Assembly (NCBI GenBank): GCA_964353455.1
Contig: CAYGWP010000068.1
Location: 1-7,687 of the forward strand
Source: CAYGWP01 sp964353455
GTDB lineage: Bacteria; Planctomycetota; Phycisphaerae; FEN-1346
DNA length: 7,687 bases
Direction: 5' to 3'
The position numbers were made by a program, and so were the translations under genes. Shown one piece after another: positions 1-5,609 of this stretch. Each line of letters opens with the position of its first letter. The first letter of the stretch is position 1. The notes under the pieces were generated by a model. It saw nothing but the letters and a program-made list of their open reading frames with translations. It made no database searches and was not told the origin of the DNA.

Positions 1-120
1 GTCAGGACTGGTCGCCGCCGCCGGGCCGAATGCCGTGTGGGCAGTCTGTCGCCCCGACACAGCAACAGACGCCGGAGGCGCGGTCGGAAACGCCACTTGA
101 CATCGGGCAGCCTTTCATGA
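1..120 (+). other. Undetermined left edge, possible 3' tail of an upstream gene
   Basis: No gene can be assigned here. All three forward frames are open from the window edge: one stops at 98-100 (TGA), one at 118-120 (TGA, just before the first palindrome) and one at 171-173 (TGA, after running through the first palindrome). The frame ending at 98-100 reads as an Ala/Gly/Val-rich peptide of 32 residues. The frame ending at 118-120 is very Arg-rich, as expected of a shadow frame. None carries a recognisable motif. A neighbouring CDS ending near 100-120 is plausible but unproven. The reverse strand shows only a short unconvincing ORF. Confidence 0.25.
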
Positions 121-125
121 ATAGG
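97..125 (+). promoter_or_regulatory. Candidate sigma70 promoter upstream of the EF-G gene
   Basis: A perfect -35 hexamer TTGACA lies at 97-102, followed after 17 bp by AATAGG at 120-125, which matches the -10 consensus at only three of six positions. If used, transcription would start near 131, inside the first palindrome, and both palindromes would lie largely within the mRNA leader. The good -35 and the spacing are seen directly; promoter function is inferred, and the weak -10 keeps confidence low. Confidence 0.3.
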
Positions 126-196
126 CCGGGGCACGCCCCGGCTCTGACGCGAAGGGTTGCACTCGTCGCCTGAAAGCCGGGGCACGCCCCGGCCTA
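122..196. repeat. Inverted pair of GC-rich palindromes (REP/REPIN-like)
   Basis: The 18-base palindrome GCCGGGGCACGCCCCGGC occurs twice, at 125-142 and 176-193. Each can fold into a 7-bp stem with a CACG loop. With flanks included, 122-143 matches the reverse complement of 175-196 at every base except the two central loop bases, so the copies form an inverted pair about 31 bases apart. This is the layout of REP doublets (BIME/REPIN). The second copy ends 23 bases before the EF-G ribosome binding site. No T-tract follows either stem, so they are not intrinsic terminators. The bases CCTGAAAGCCG at 169-179 recur beside the hairpins upstream of cinA (5586-5596), linking the two loci. The structure is seen directly; membership of a genome-wide family is inferred. 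Confidence 0.75.
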
Positions 197-216
197 CATG
201 CACGCCGCGCGTACTT

Positions 217-221
217 GGAGG
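217..221 (+). promoter_or_regulatory. Ribosome binding site that sets the EF-G start
   Basis: GGAGG lies 6 nt before the ATG at 228. The in-frame ATG at 198 has only palindrome sequence upstream and no Shine-Dalgarno match, so 228 is the preferred start. Confidence 0.8.
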
Positions 222-227
222 CTCTCG

Positions 228-2276
228 ATGGCTGAAGTCCAGACCGAAGCGATCCGAAACGTCGTCCTCGTGGGCAACTCCGGCTCCGGCAAGACCCAAT
301 TGGCCGAGGCTATGCTCCACAAGGCCGGCATGATCACCCGTCTCGGCACCCCCGAGGAGGGCAACACCACGAGCGACTTTGAGCCGGAGGAGAAGGACCG
401 CCAGACCTCCATCTTCACCTCGGTCCTGAACCTGCGATGGAAAGACCGCCACGTGAACCTCCTGGACGCCCCCGGCTACGCCGACTTCATCGGCTCGGCT
501 CTCTGGGCGATGGCGGCCGCCGACACGGCTGTCCTGGTCCTGAACGCGGCCGCCGGCGTCGATATCCACGCCCGGCGCCTCTTCCAGGCCGCCACCGACC
601 AGAAGATGGCGCGGATGATCGTCGTCAACCGGGCCGACGTCGAGAACGTTGACCTCGAGCGCCTGGTTGACCAGGTCCGCGAGGCCCTCGGTCCCCAGTG
701 CCGCCTGATGGGCGTGCCCGTGGGGCAGGGCCCCGACTTCAAGGGCGTCGTCGATGCGTTTTCGAAATCCGAGGGCGCAGCGCTCATCGACGTGGCATCG
801 GCACACGGCGAACTTGTGGAGTCCATCGTCGAGGCCGATGAGTCCCTGATGGAGCGGTACCTGGGCGACGAGAAGATTTCCCCCGACGAACTCTCCGCCG
901 CGTTCACGAAGGCCCTCCAGGGAGGGACGGTCATCCCGATCTTCTTCGCCAGCGCCCGAAAGGAACTCGGCGTCGAGGAAATCATGGACGCCGTCGCCCT
1001 CTTCGCGCCGAACCCGAAGCAGGCCCACCCGCGCGCCGCACGCAAGGGCGCGGAGGCCGAAGCGCCCGAGATCATGCTCCAGTCCGACCCCGGCGGCCCG
1101 CTCTGCGCACAGGTCTTCAAGGTCGTGGCCGACCCGTACGTCGGCAAGGTGTCGTACCTGCGTATCCTTAGCGGCACGCTGATGGCCGATTCGTCGGCCC
1201 GCATCGGCGACGACCGCCGCGAGACGAAGTTCGGCCAGATGCTCCGCGTCCAGGGCAAAGACACCCAGACGATGCCGAAGGCCGTGGCCGGCGACATCGT
1301 CGGCGTCTCCAAGATCGACGACCTCGGCATCGGCAAGACTGTCTCCTCCGGGGCCGAGCCGCTCATCGCGCTGTCGCCGGCGATGCCGGTGCCGATGTAC
1401 GCCCTTGCGCTCCAGCCCAAGAGCCGCGGCGACGAGCAGAAGATCTCCGAAGTGCTCGCCAAGGCGCTCGAAGAGGACACGACCCTGAGAACCACCCGCG
1501 ACCGCCAGACCAATGAACTCGTGGTCAACGGCATGGGCGACATCCACTTGATGATGCTCCTGGCGCGCCTGAGGCGCCGCTACCAGTTGGAGGTGGACAC
1601 CAAGCCCCCGAAGATTCCGTACCGCGAGACGATCGGCGGCAAGGCCGAGGGCCACTACCGGCACAAGAAGCAGACCGGCGGCGCGGGACAGTTCGGCGAA
1701 GTGTACCTTCGCGTCGAGCCGCTGGAGCGCGGCAGCGGCGTCGAGTTCGTTGACGATACCTTCGGCGGGTCGATCCCGAAGCAGTTCCTCCCGGCGATCG
1801 AGAAGGGCGTACGCGAGGCCTGCGAAGAGGGCGTAATCGCCGGGTACCCGTTCCAGGACGTCCGCGTTCTGCCCTATGACGGCAAGAGCCACCCGGTTGA
1901 TTCGAAGGAAATCGCCTTCAAGATCGCCGGCCGATACGCCTTCAGGGACGCCGTCCTGAAGGCCAGGCCGGCCATCCTCGAGCCGCACGTCAACATGTCG
2001 ATCACGGTGCCGGATTCATACCTCGGGTCCATCACGGGCGACCTCAATAGCCGCCGCGGGCGCATCATGGGCATGGAGGCGGGCGCGGGCGGCGTGCAGA
2101 CCATCAAGGTCCAGGTGCCGCTGGCCGAGGTGTCGCAGTACAACACGCAACTGAGGAGCATCACGGGCGGGCAGGGCACCTACACGATGGAGTTCTCGCA
2201 CTACGAGCCGGTGCCGTCGCACGTGCAGCAGCAGATCATTGAATCCGCCGCCAAGGCCAAACAGGCCGAAGAGTAA
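228..2276 (+). CDS. fusA: Elongation factor G family GTPase (EF-G2-type paralogue)
   Basis: This is a translational GTPase of 682 residues, close to the usual EF-G length of about 700. By family it should bind the ribosome and act in GTP-dependent translocation or recycling. The G domain has the P-loop GNSGSGKT (16-23), G3 DAPGYADF (80-87), G4 NRAD (134-137) and a G5-like ASAR (241-244). Domain II follows at about 290-380. Domain IV carries HKKQTGGAGQFGEV (479-492) and DGKSHPVDS (551-559), the latter with the tip-loop His555. Domain V carries EPHVNMSITVPDSYLG (585-600) and GDLNSRRGRIMGME (604-617). Switch I reads DRQTSI (57-62) instead of the canonical ERGITI, so the Mg-coordinating Thr is replaced by Ser61. 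This altered switch resembles the second EF-G of mycobacteria and other bacteria rather than the main translocase. The start at 228 is chosen for its GGAGG; an in-frame ATG at 198 would add ten residues. The gene stands alone, not beside rpsL/rpsG/tuf as a main fusA often does. Family certain; subfamily role inferred. Confidence 0.93.
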   Translation: MAEVQTEAIRNVVLVGNSGSGKTQLAEAMLHKAGMITRLGTPEEGNTTSDFEPEEKDRQTSIFTSVLNLRWKDRHVNLLDAPGYADFIGSALWAMAAADTAVLVLNAAAGVDIHARRLFQAATDQKMARMIVVNRADVENVDLERLVDQVREALGPQCRLMGVPVGQGPDFKGVVDAFSKSEGAALIDVASAHGELVESIVEADESLMERYLGDEKISPDELSAAFTKALQGGTVIPIFFASARKELGVEEIMDAVALFAPNPKQAHPRAARKGAEAEAPEIMLQSDPGGPLCAQVFKVVADPYVGKVSYLRILSGTLMADSSARIGDDRRETKFGQMLRVQGKDTQTMPKAVAGDIVGVSKIDDLGIGKTVSSGAEPLIALSPAMPVPMYALALQPKSRGDEQKISEVLAKALEEDTTLRTTRDRQTNELVVNGMGDIHLMMLLARLRRRYQLEVDTKPPKIPYRETIGGKAEGHYRHKKQTGGAGQFGEVYLRVEPLERGSGVEFVDDTFGGSIPKQFLPAIEKGVREACEEGVIAGYPFQDVRVLPYDGKSHPVDSKEIAFKIAGRYAFRDAVLKARPAILEPHVNMSITVPDSYLGSITGDLNSRRGRIMGMEAGAGGVQTIKVQVPLAEVSQYNTQLRSITGGQGTYTMEFSHYEPVPSHVQQQIIESAAKAKQAEE

Positions 2277-2282
2277 ACCGAT

Positions 2283-2311
2283 TTGCCCGAGGCGCCGGCG
2301 TGAGTTATAAT
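2283..2311 (+). promoter_or_regulatory. Strong sigma70-type promoter for the serine acetyltransferase gene
   Basis: TTGCCC at 2283-2288 and a perfect TATAAT at 2306-2311 are separated by exactly 17 bp. TATAAT is unusual in such GC-rich DNA and sits in the short gap between the EF-G stop and the next gene. The predicted start site is near 2318, giving a leader of about 29 nt that contains the ribosome binding site AGGAG (2332-2336). This implies the acetyltransferase gene is transcribed independently of the EF-G gene. Hexamers and spacing are seen; activity is inferred. Confidence 0.75.
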
Positions 2312-2346
2312 CACCCTGTGCGCCACGCGAGAGGAGTGGCCAGCCC

Positions 2347-3324
2347 ATGTCTCTGCTGCCTGGCGGCGAAGACCAACTTCCCAGGATCATCGGCGACATC
2401 GTCGCTACGTATCAGCAGGTCTCGAAGATCAACCACCTGGGCGCCCGCTCGCTTCCATCACGCGAGAGCCTCGCCGAGGTCATCGAGGGCCTTAAGGAAG
2501 TCCTGTACCCCGGCTACTTCGGCCGCCGCAACTTCACGCCCGAGAATATCACCTTCCACATCGGCGACCGCATCTACCAGGTTTACCGGATGCTCAGCGA
2601 GCAGGTGTACCTGAGCATCCTGCACGAGTGCCGCCGCACCGAGGGCGAGTGCGGCCACTGCACGGAGTTGGCGGACAGGACGGTGCTGGAGTTCCTGCGC
2701 CGGGTGCCGAAGGTCCGCGAACTCCTGGCCGGCGACGTCCAGGCCGCCTATGACGGCGACCCCGCCGCAAAGAGCCTCGACGAGATCATCTTCTCGTACC
2801 CCGGCCTGGAGGCGATAACGGTCTATCGCATCGCACACGAACTCTGGGACCTGAGTGTTCCCCTCCTGCCTCGCATCATGACCGAGATCGCCCATTCCGC
2901 CACGGGCATCGACATCCATCCCGGGGCGCGGATCGGCCCCAACTTCTTCATCGACCACGGCACGGGCGTCGTCATCGGCGAGACCACCCAGATCGGCGCG
3001 AGCGTCCGCATGTATCACGGCGTCACCCTGGGCGCCAAGAGCGTCCCGAAAGGCGAGAAGGCCAACGAGGTCCGCGGCACGAAACGCCATCCGACCATCG
3101 AGGACAACGTCACCATCTACCCGGGCGCGACCATACTCGGCGGAGACACCGTCATCGGCCAGGGGAGCACCATCGGCGGCAACGTCTGGCTGACGCATTC
3201 CGTGCCCCCGAACTCAGTTGTCATGATCGGGGACCCGGGCCTGGTGGTGGAGGAAAAGGGAACCCGGCGGGCCGCCCGACAGGCCGGCGCCGCCGGTCCG
3301 CGGAAACCGAAATCCGGGCCATGA
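2347..3324 (+). CDS. cysE: Serine O-acetyltransferase (CysE/EpsC type)
   Basis: This enzyme transfers acetyl from acetyl-CoA to L-serine to give O-acetylserine, the precursor that cysteine synthase converts to cysteine in the cytoplasm. The 325-residue protein has an N-terminal helical region (1-185) and a left-handed beta-helix of hexapeptide repeats (about 186-295). Catalytic positions align with E. coli CysE: Asp189 in DIHPG, His204 in DHGTG (15 residues later, as in E. coli) and His248 in RHPTIED. GVVIGETTQIG (208-218) is a family signature. The loop between the two histidines is about nine residues longer than in E. coli, and the N-terminal half contains LYPGYFG (53-59), both marks of the longer EpsC subgroup. 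A cysteine cluster C95-x6-C102-x2-C105 lies in the N-terminal domain. The C-terminus ends in a basic Arg/Lys/Gly-rich tail (304-325). The start is supported by AGGAG 10 nt upstream and its own promoter. No cysteine synthase gene is adjacent. Confidence 0.95.
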   Translation: MSLLPGGEDQLPRIIGDIVATYQQVSKINHLGARSLPSRESLAEVIEGLKEVLYPGYFGRRNFTPENITFHIGDRIYQVYRMLSEQVYLSILHECRRTEGECGHCTELADRTVLEFLRRVPKVRELLAGDVQAAYDGDPAAKSLDEIIFSYPGLEAITVYRIAHELWDLSVPLLPRIMTEIAHSATGIDIHPGARIGPNFFIDHGTGVVIGETTQIGASVRMYHGVTLGAKSVPKGEKANEVRGTKRHPTIEDNVTIYPGATILGGDTVIGQGSTIGGNVWLTHSVPPNSVVMIGDPGLVVEEKGTRRAARQAGAAGPRKPKSGP

Positions 3325-3333
3325 TTTTTTTGC

Positions 3334-3362
3334 TTGCGGACCCGTAACCGCCTGTCTAGCAT
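3334..3362 (+). promoter_or_regulatory. Candidate promoter for the HU gene, with T-tract and long leader
   Basis: TTGCGG at 3334-3339 and TAGCAT at 3357-3362 are 17 bp apart; the -10 matches consensus at four of six positions, including the key TA and final T. A run of seven T (3325-3331) lies just upstream and could act as an UP-like element. The predicted start near 3369 gives a leader of about 160 nt before the HU start. That leader contains a small hairpin (GGTCGCC 3449-3455 with GGCGACC 3458-3464). Hexamers and spacing are visible; function is inferred, and a T-run after a stop codon could instead be read as a terminator remnant. Confidence 0.45.
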
Positions 3363-3517
3363 GAGGTTCGCTCAATTCGCGTGATGAGGAATCGCCGCCT
3401 CGCCACGGACCGACAGATCATTTTGCCGCTACGCCGGACGGTCGGACAGGTCGCCACGGCGACCGGCAGTCGGCGGTTGGGATGGGAATTCCGGCGAGTC
3501 ATTGCCGCAGCGTGAGC

Positions 3518-3525
3518 AAGGGGGT
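3518..3525 (+). promoter_or_regulatory. Ribosome binding site that sets the HU start
   Basis: AAGGGGGT lies 4 nt before the ATG at 3530 and places the start directly at the HU fold (MDTVTKKEL). The in-frame ATG at 3482 would add 16 residues unrelated to HU and has no clear Shine-Dalgarno sequence. Confidence 0.7.
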
Positions 3526-3529
3526 ATCC

Positions 3530-3895
3530 ATGGATACCGTTACCAAGAAGGAACTCGGGGACCGGATCGCCGACGCGATGAAGCACAAACGCGTCCTCGT
3601 GAAGGATATCCTCCAGCGGTTCCTTGAAGAGATGATGGCCGAGTTGGCCAAGGGCAATCGCCTGGAGTTCCGCGACTTTGGGGTCTTCGAACCCCGTCTG
3701 CGCAAACCGCGCATGGCGCGGAACCCGCGAACGTCCGAGCAGGTCCCGGTCGCCGCCAAGTTTACGGTCAAGTTCAAGGTGGGCCGGCTTCTGAAGGACC
3801 GCGTGCAGAAATCCCTCATTCCGCCCCGTAGCGGGAAGGCCGACCGGTCCATCGAGCCGAGCGCGGCCACGCAGGCCTCGCCGCCGCCGGCATAG
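3530..3895 (+). CDS. HU/IHF-family DNA-binding protein with C-terminal tail
   Basis: This is a small nucleoid-associated protein that by family dimerises and bends DNA through two beta-arms inserted in the minor groove. The 121 residues begin with the helical dimerisation part (TKKELGDRIADAM, 5-17), followed by RLEFRDFGVFEPR (44-56) and the arm-tip motif RNPRT (64-68), in which Pro66 is the residue expected to intercalate at DNA kinks. The core ends near residue 93 with FKVGRLLKDRV. HU and IHF subunits are usually 90-100 residues; here about 25 extra residues (97-121) form a Pro/Ala/Ser-rich, probably disordered tail. HU versus IHF subunit cannot be decided from sequence alone. The start at 3530 is chosen for the AAGGGGGT just upstream. 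A 6-bp hairpin (GCCCCG 3895-3900, CGGGGC 3905-3910) directly follows the stop codon but has no T-tract. Confidence 0.92.
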   Translation: MDTVTKKELGDRIADAMKHKRVLVKDILQRFLEEMMAELAKGNRLEFRDFGVFEPRLRKPRMARNPRTSEQVPVAAKFTVKFKVGRLLKDRVQKSLIPPRSGKADRSIEPSAATQASPPPA

Positions 3896-3910
3896 CCCCG
3901 GCTGCGGGGC
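3895..3910 (+). repeat. Short GC hairpin after the HU stop codon
   Basis: GCCCCG (3895-3900) and CGGGGC (3905-3910) pair around a GCTG loop, starting at the last base of the HU stop. No T-tract follows, so it is not a standard terminator. It might slow 3' degradation or be a decayed palindrome. It lies 32 nt before the next gene, so it does not rule out read-through. Confidence 0.4.
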
Positions 3911-3942
3911 GGCGGACGCCCGTCCCATCGACGGAGTGACGC

Positions 3943-4413
3943 GTGAAAACCCGCGATCAGACCATTCAACGGCTTGCCCTCCAGATGTTCGAGATGACCA
4001 AGCACACCTGGCTCCAGACACAGCGCGAAAAACTCAAAGGGGGGTACGACCTGTCGGAGTCCGAATTCCTCGCCCTCCATGCACTCGAAGGCGCGCAGAG
4101 CCTTTCGGTCGGAGAACTCCGGCGGCACGTCGGCGTACTCCCGGCCCAGATGTCGCGGGTCATCAAGGCACTCGAGCAGCGGTACGATGAGAAACTCGTC
4201 CTCTGCGCCATCAACCCGCAGGACAAACGCAAGATCGACGTCTCGATAACCCCCACCGGCCGGCGGGCAGTCGAGGCCTATCGCCGCGCCAAGATCATGG
4301 CCATGATCACGTCGCTCAGTGCCGTCTCTGACCGCGACCTGGCGGCCTTCACACGCATCCTCGATAAGATCGCGCGCGCCGCCGCCAAAGGACGCACCAC
4401 GAAGTCCGCATGA
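3943..4413 (+). CDS. MarR-family winged helix-turn-helix transcriptional regulator
   Basis: This is a 156-residue cytoplasmic DNA-binding protein. MarR proteins are dimers that usually repress their own and neighbouring genes and respond to small ligands or oxidants. The N-terminal dimerisation helix is at about 5-32. The winged-helix core follows: LSESEFLALHAL (37-48), helix-turn-helix SVGELRRHVGVLPAQMSRVIKALEQ region (55-79), and wing with the family signature DKRKIDVSITPTGRR (94-108). A C-terminal helix (about 125-147) completes the dimer interface. One cysteine, Cys88, sits at the start of the wing; redox sensing through it is speculative. The start is GTG at 3943, preceded by GGAG at 3933-3936 with 6 nt spacing. 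The gene ends 22 nt before the YchF-like gene, so they are probably one operon and the latter is a candidate target. No clear palindromic operator was found upstream. Ligand unknown. Confidence 0.88.
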   Translation: MKTRDQTIQRLALQMFEMTKHTWLQTQREKLKGGYDLSESEFLALHALEGAQSLSVGELRRHVGVLPAQMSRVIKALEQRYDEKLVLCAINPQDKRKIDVSITPTGRRAVEAYRRAKIMAMITSLSAVSDRDLAAFTRILDKIARAAAKGRTTKSA

Positions 4414-4435
4414 CCACCCTTGAAGGAATCCAACG

Positions 4436-5512
4436 GTGAACGTGGCGATTACCGGCCTGCCTCTGGCGGGCAAGACGTGCCTCTTCGATGCCTTGACACA
4501 GGGGGCAGTCGATTCCGCTGCCAATCCCGCCCGCGCCGACCATCCAAACGCCGCCATGGTCCCTCTGCCGGACGAACGCCTCGGCTGGCTCACCGAGCGC
4601 TATGCGGCTAAGAAGGGAACACCCGTCCAGATTGAGTTCCTCGACCTGCCCGGTCTTACTCCGGGCCGCTCCGACCTCGCCTCCCAGAACACCGCCATCA
4701 TGGAGCACCTGCGCCGGGCCGATGCCCTCGTCTGCGTCCTCAGGGCGTTCGAGAGTTCGCGCGTCCCCGGCCGCGCCGACCCACGGGCCGACTGGTCAAC
4801 CCTCCACGGCGAGTTTGTGCTGGCTGACCTCGATGTGCTCCTCAGGCGCATTGAGAAAGTCGAGAAGCAGATCACCAAGCCCGTTGCCGAACGCGAGGCC
4901 ATGAAGAAGGAACTGGAGTTCCTCGGCCGCTGCCGCGATGCCCTCGAGCATGAGCGCCCCCTGCACGATGTGGTGCAGTCCGATGCCGAACGGTCGATCC
5001 TGCGCGGCTACTCGTCACTCACCGAGAAGCCCCTCCTGGCGGTCGTCAACGTCGGCGAGGACCAGGCCGCCCGCGCCGCCGAGAGCGCCGCCCAACTGAA
5101 GGACCTCGGCCGGCCCGTCCTGGCCTTCTGTGCATCCCTGGAAGCCGAGATCGCCAAACTCGAACCCGCCGACCGCGGCTCCTTCATGGCCGAGATGGGC
5201 CTGGACCGGTTGCATGCCCCCGACATCCTCTGGGGCGTCTATAACGCCCTCAATCGCATCACGTTCTTCACGGGTGGAGACAAGGAAGTCGCCGCCAGGA
5301 CCATCGTCCGCGGCGCCAGCGCCGTTGAGGCCGCCGGCGAGGTCCACACCGACATGGCCAAGGGCTTCGTACGCGCCGAGGTCGTCGGCTACGAGGACTT
5401 CAGGCGCGCCGGCTCCCTGAAGCAGGCCCGTGCCGACGGCCACATTCGCATCGAGGGCCGAGACTACGTCGTCCGCGACGGCGACGTCCTGCTCTTCCAC
5501 TTCACCCGATAG
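4436..5512 (+). CDS. ychF: Divergent YchF/OLA1-like P-loop NTPase with TGS domain
   Basis: This Obg-superfamily protein of 358 residues is close to the 363 of E. coli YchF, an ATPase that binds ribosomes and is linked to translation and stress responses. The order is P-loop GLPLAGKT (7-14), G3 DLPGL (70-74), a helical insertion rich in charged residues (about 128-175, LADLDVLLRRIEKVEKQI) and NVGE (205-208). The last corresponds to the NxxE motif that shifts YchF towards ATP over GTP. The C-terminal TGS-type domain (about 275-358) has HTDMAKGFVRAEVVGYEDF (304-322) and DYVVRDGDVLLFHF (343-356), both strong YchF signatures. Two conserved segments are missing: the switch I stretch FPFCTIEPN reads as PARADHPNA, and the GEGLGN stretch after G3 reads SDLASQN. 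This may therefore be a paralogue rather than the main YchF. The GTG start at 4436 has AAGGA at 4423-4427, 8 nt upstream. It lies 22 nt after the MarR gene. Confidence 0.87.
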   Translation: MNVAITGLPLAGKTCLFDALTQGAVDSAANPARADHPNAAMVPLPDERLGWLTERYAAKKGTPVQIEFLDLPGLTPGRSDLASQNTAIMEHLRRADALVCVLRAFESSRVPGRADPRADWSTLHGEFVLADLDVLLRRIEKVEKQITKPVAEREAMKKELEFLGRCRDALEHERPLHDVVQSDAERSILRGYSSLTEKPLLAVVNVGEDQAARAAESAAQLKDLGRPVLAFCASLEAEIAKLEPADRGSFMAEMGLDRLHAPDILWGVYNALNRITFFTGGDKEVAARTIVRGASAVEAAGEVHTDMAKGFVRAEVVGYEDFRRAGSLKQARADGHIRIEGRDYVVRDGDVLLFHFTR

Positions 5513-5521
5513 GGTATTGTG

Positions 5522-5587
5522 TGGCACGCCCGCCCTCGGGCGTGCAAATTGCCGAGAAGGTGCACAGCCGAGGGCGGCTGTGCTACC
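5522..5587. repeat. REPIN-like pair of inverted hairpins before cinA
   Basis: Two perfect 9-bp hairpins with 4-nt loops fill the gap between the YchF-like gene and cinA. The first has arms GCACGCCCG (5524-5532) and CGGGCGTGC (5537-5545) with loop CCCT. The second has arms GCACAGCCG (5562-5570) and CGGCTGTGC (5575-5583) with loop AGGG, and can extend by three pairs (5559-5561 with 5585-5587) around a bulged T. The second is the reverse complement of the first except for two adjacent bases per arm, changed in a compensatory way so both stems remain perfect. The two can also pair with each other (5530-5539 with 5568-5577, ten bases), so one long hairpin is an alternative. No T-tract follows. This fits a REP doublet; an RNA-stabilising or attenuating role is only inferred. 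Confidence 0.8.
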
Positions 5588-5598
5588 TGAAAGCCGAT

Positions 5599-5604
5599 GG
5601 GAGG
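5599..5604 (+). promoter_or_regulatory. Ribosome binding site that sets the cinA start
   Basis: GGGAGG lies 5 nt before the GTG at 5610. The reading frame is open further upstream, back to an ATG at 5430 inside the YchF-like gene, but that extension runs through the hairpin repeats and is not CinA-like. The start at 5610 gives the standard CinA N-terminus. Confidence 0.85.
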
Positions 5605-5609
5605 TTGCC

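Noticed and set aside
476..1543. 355-codon minus-strand open frame opposite the EF-G gene
   Set aside because: Shadow frame: Ser/Arg/Thr-rich with no motif, while the + strand frame encodes complete EF-G domains.
3282..3331. GC-rich stem near the cysE 3' end (3282-3298) followed by seven T at 3325-3331, resembling an intrinsic terminator
   Set aside because: The stem ends 26 bases before the T-run, too far for a standard terminator, and it lies inside the coding sequence. No good stem abuts the T-run.
3384..3515. 43-codon ORF in the leader of the HU gene, whose ATG overlaps the stop of a 7-codon ORF at 3361-3384
   Set aside because: No Shine-Dalgarno sequence, Arg-rich composition typical of a chance frame in GC-rich DNA, and the first short ORF would begin upstream of the predicted transcription start.
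3499..4593. 364-codon minus-strand open frame spanning the HU, MarR and YchF-like genes
   Set aside because: Runs antisense across three recognisable genes and their spacers with no family motif; a product of high GC content.
5524..5583. Hairpins before cinA as rho-independent terminators
   Set aside because: Neither stem is followed by a T-tract, and the inverted near-copy relationship fits a repeat element better.
5430..5609. N-terminal extension of cinA back to the ATG at 5430
   Set aside because: It overlaps the end of the YchF-like gene and the hairpin repeats, is not CinA-like, and the GTG at 5610 has a strong ribosome binding site and the standard N-terminus.
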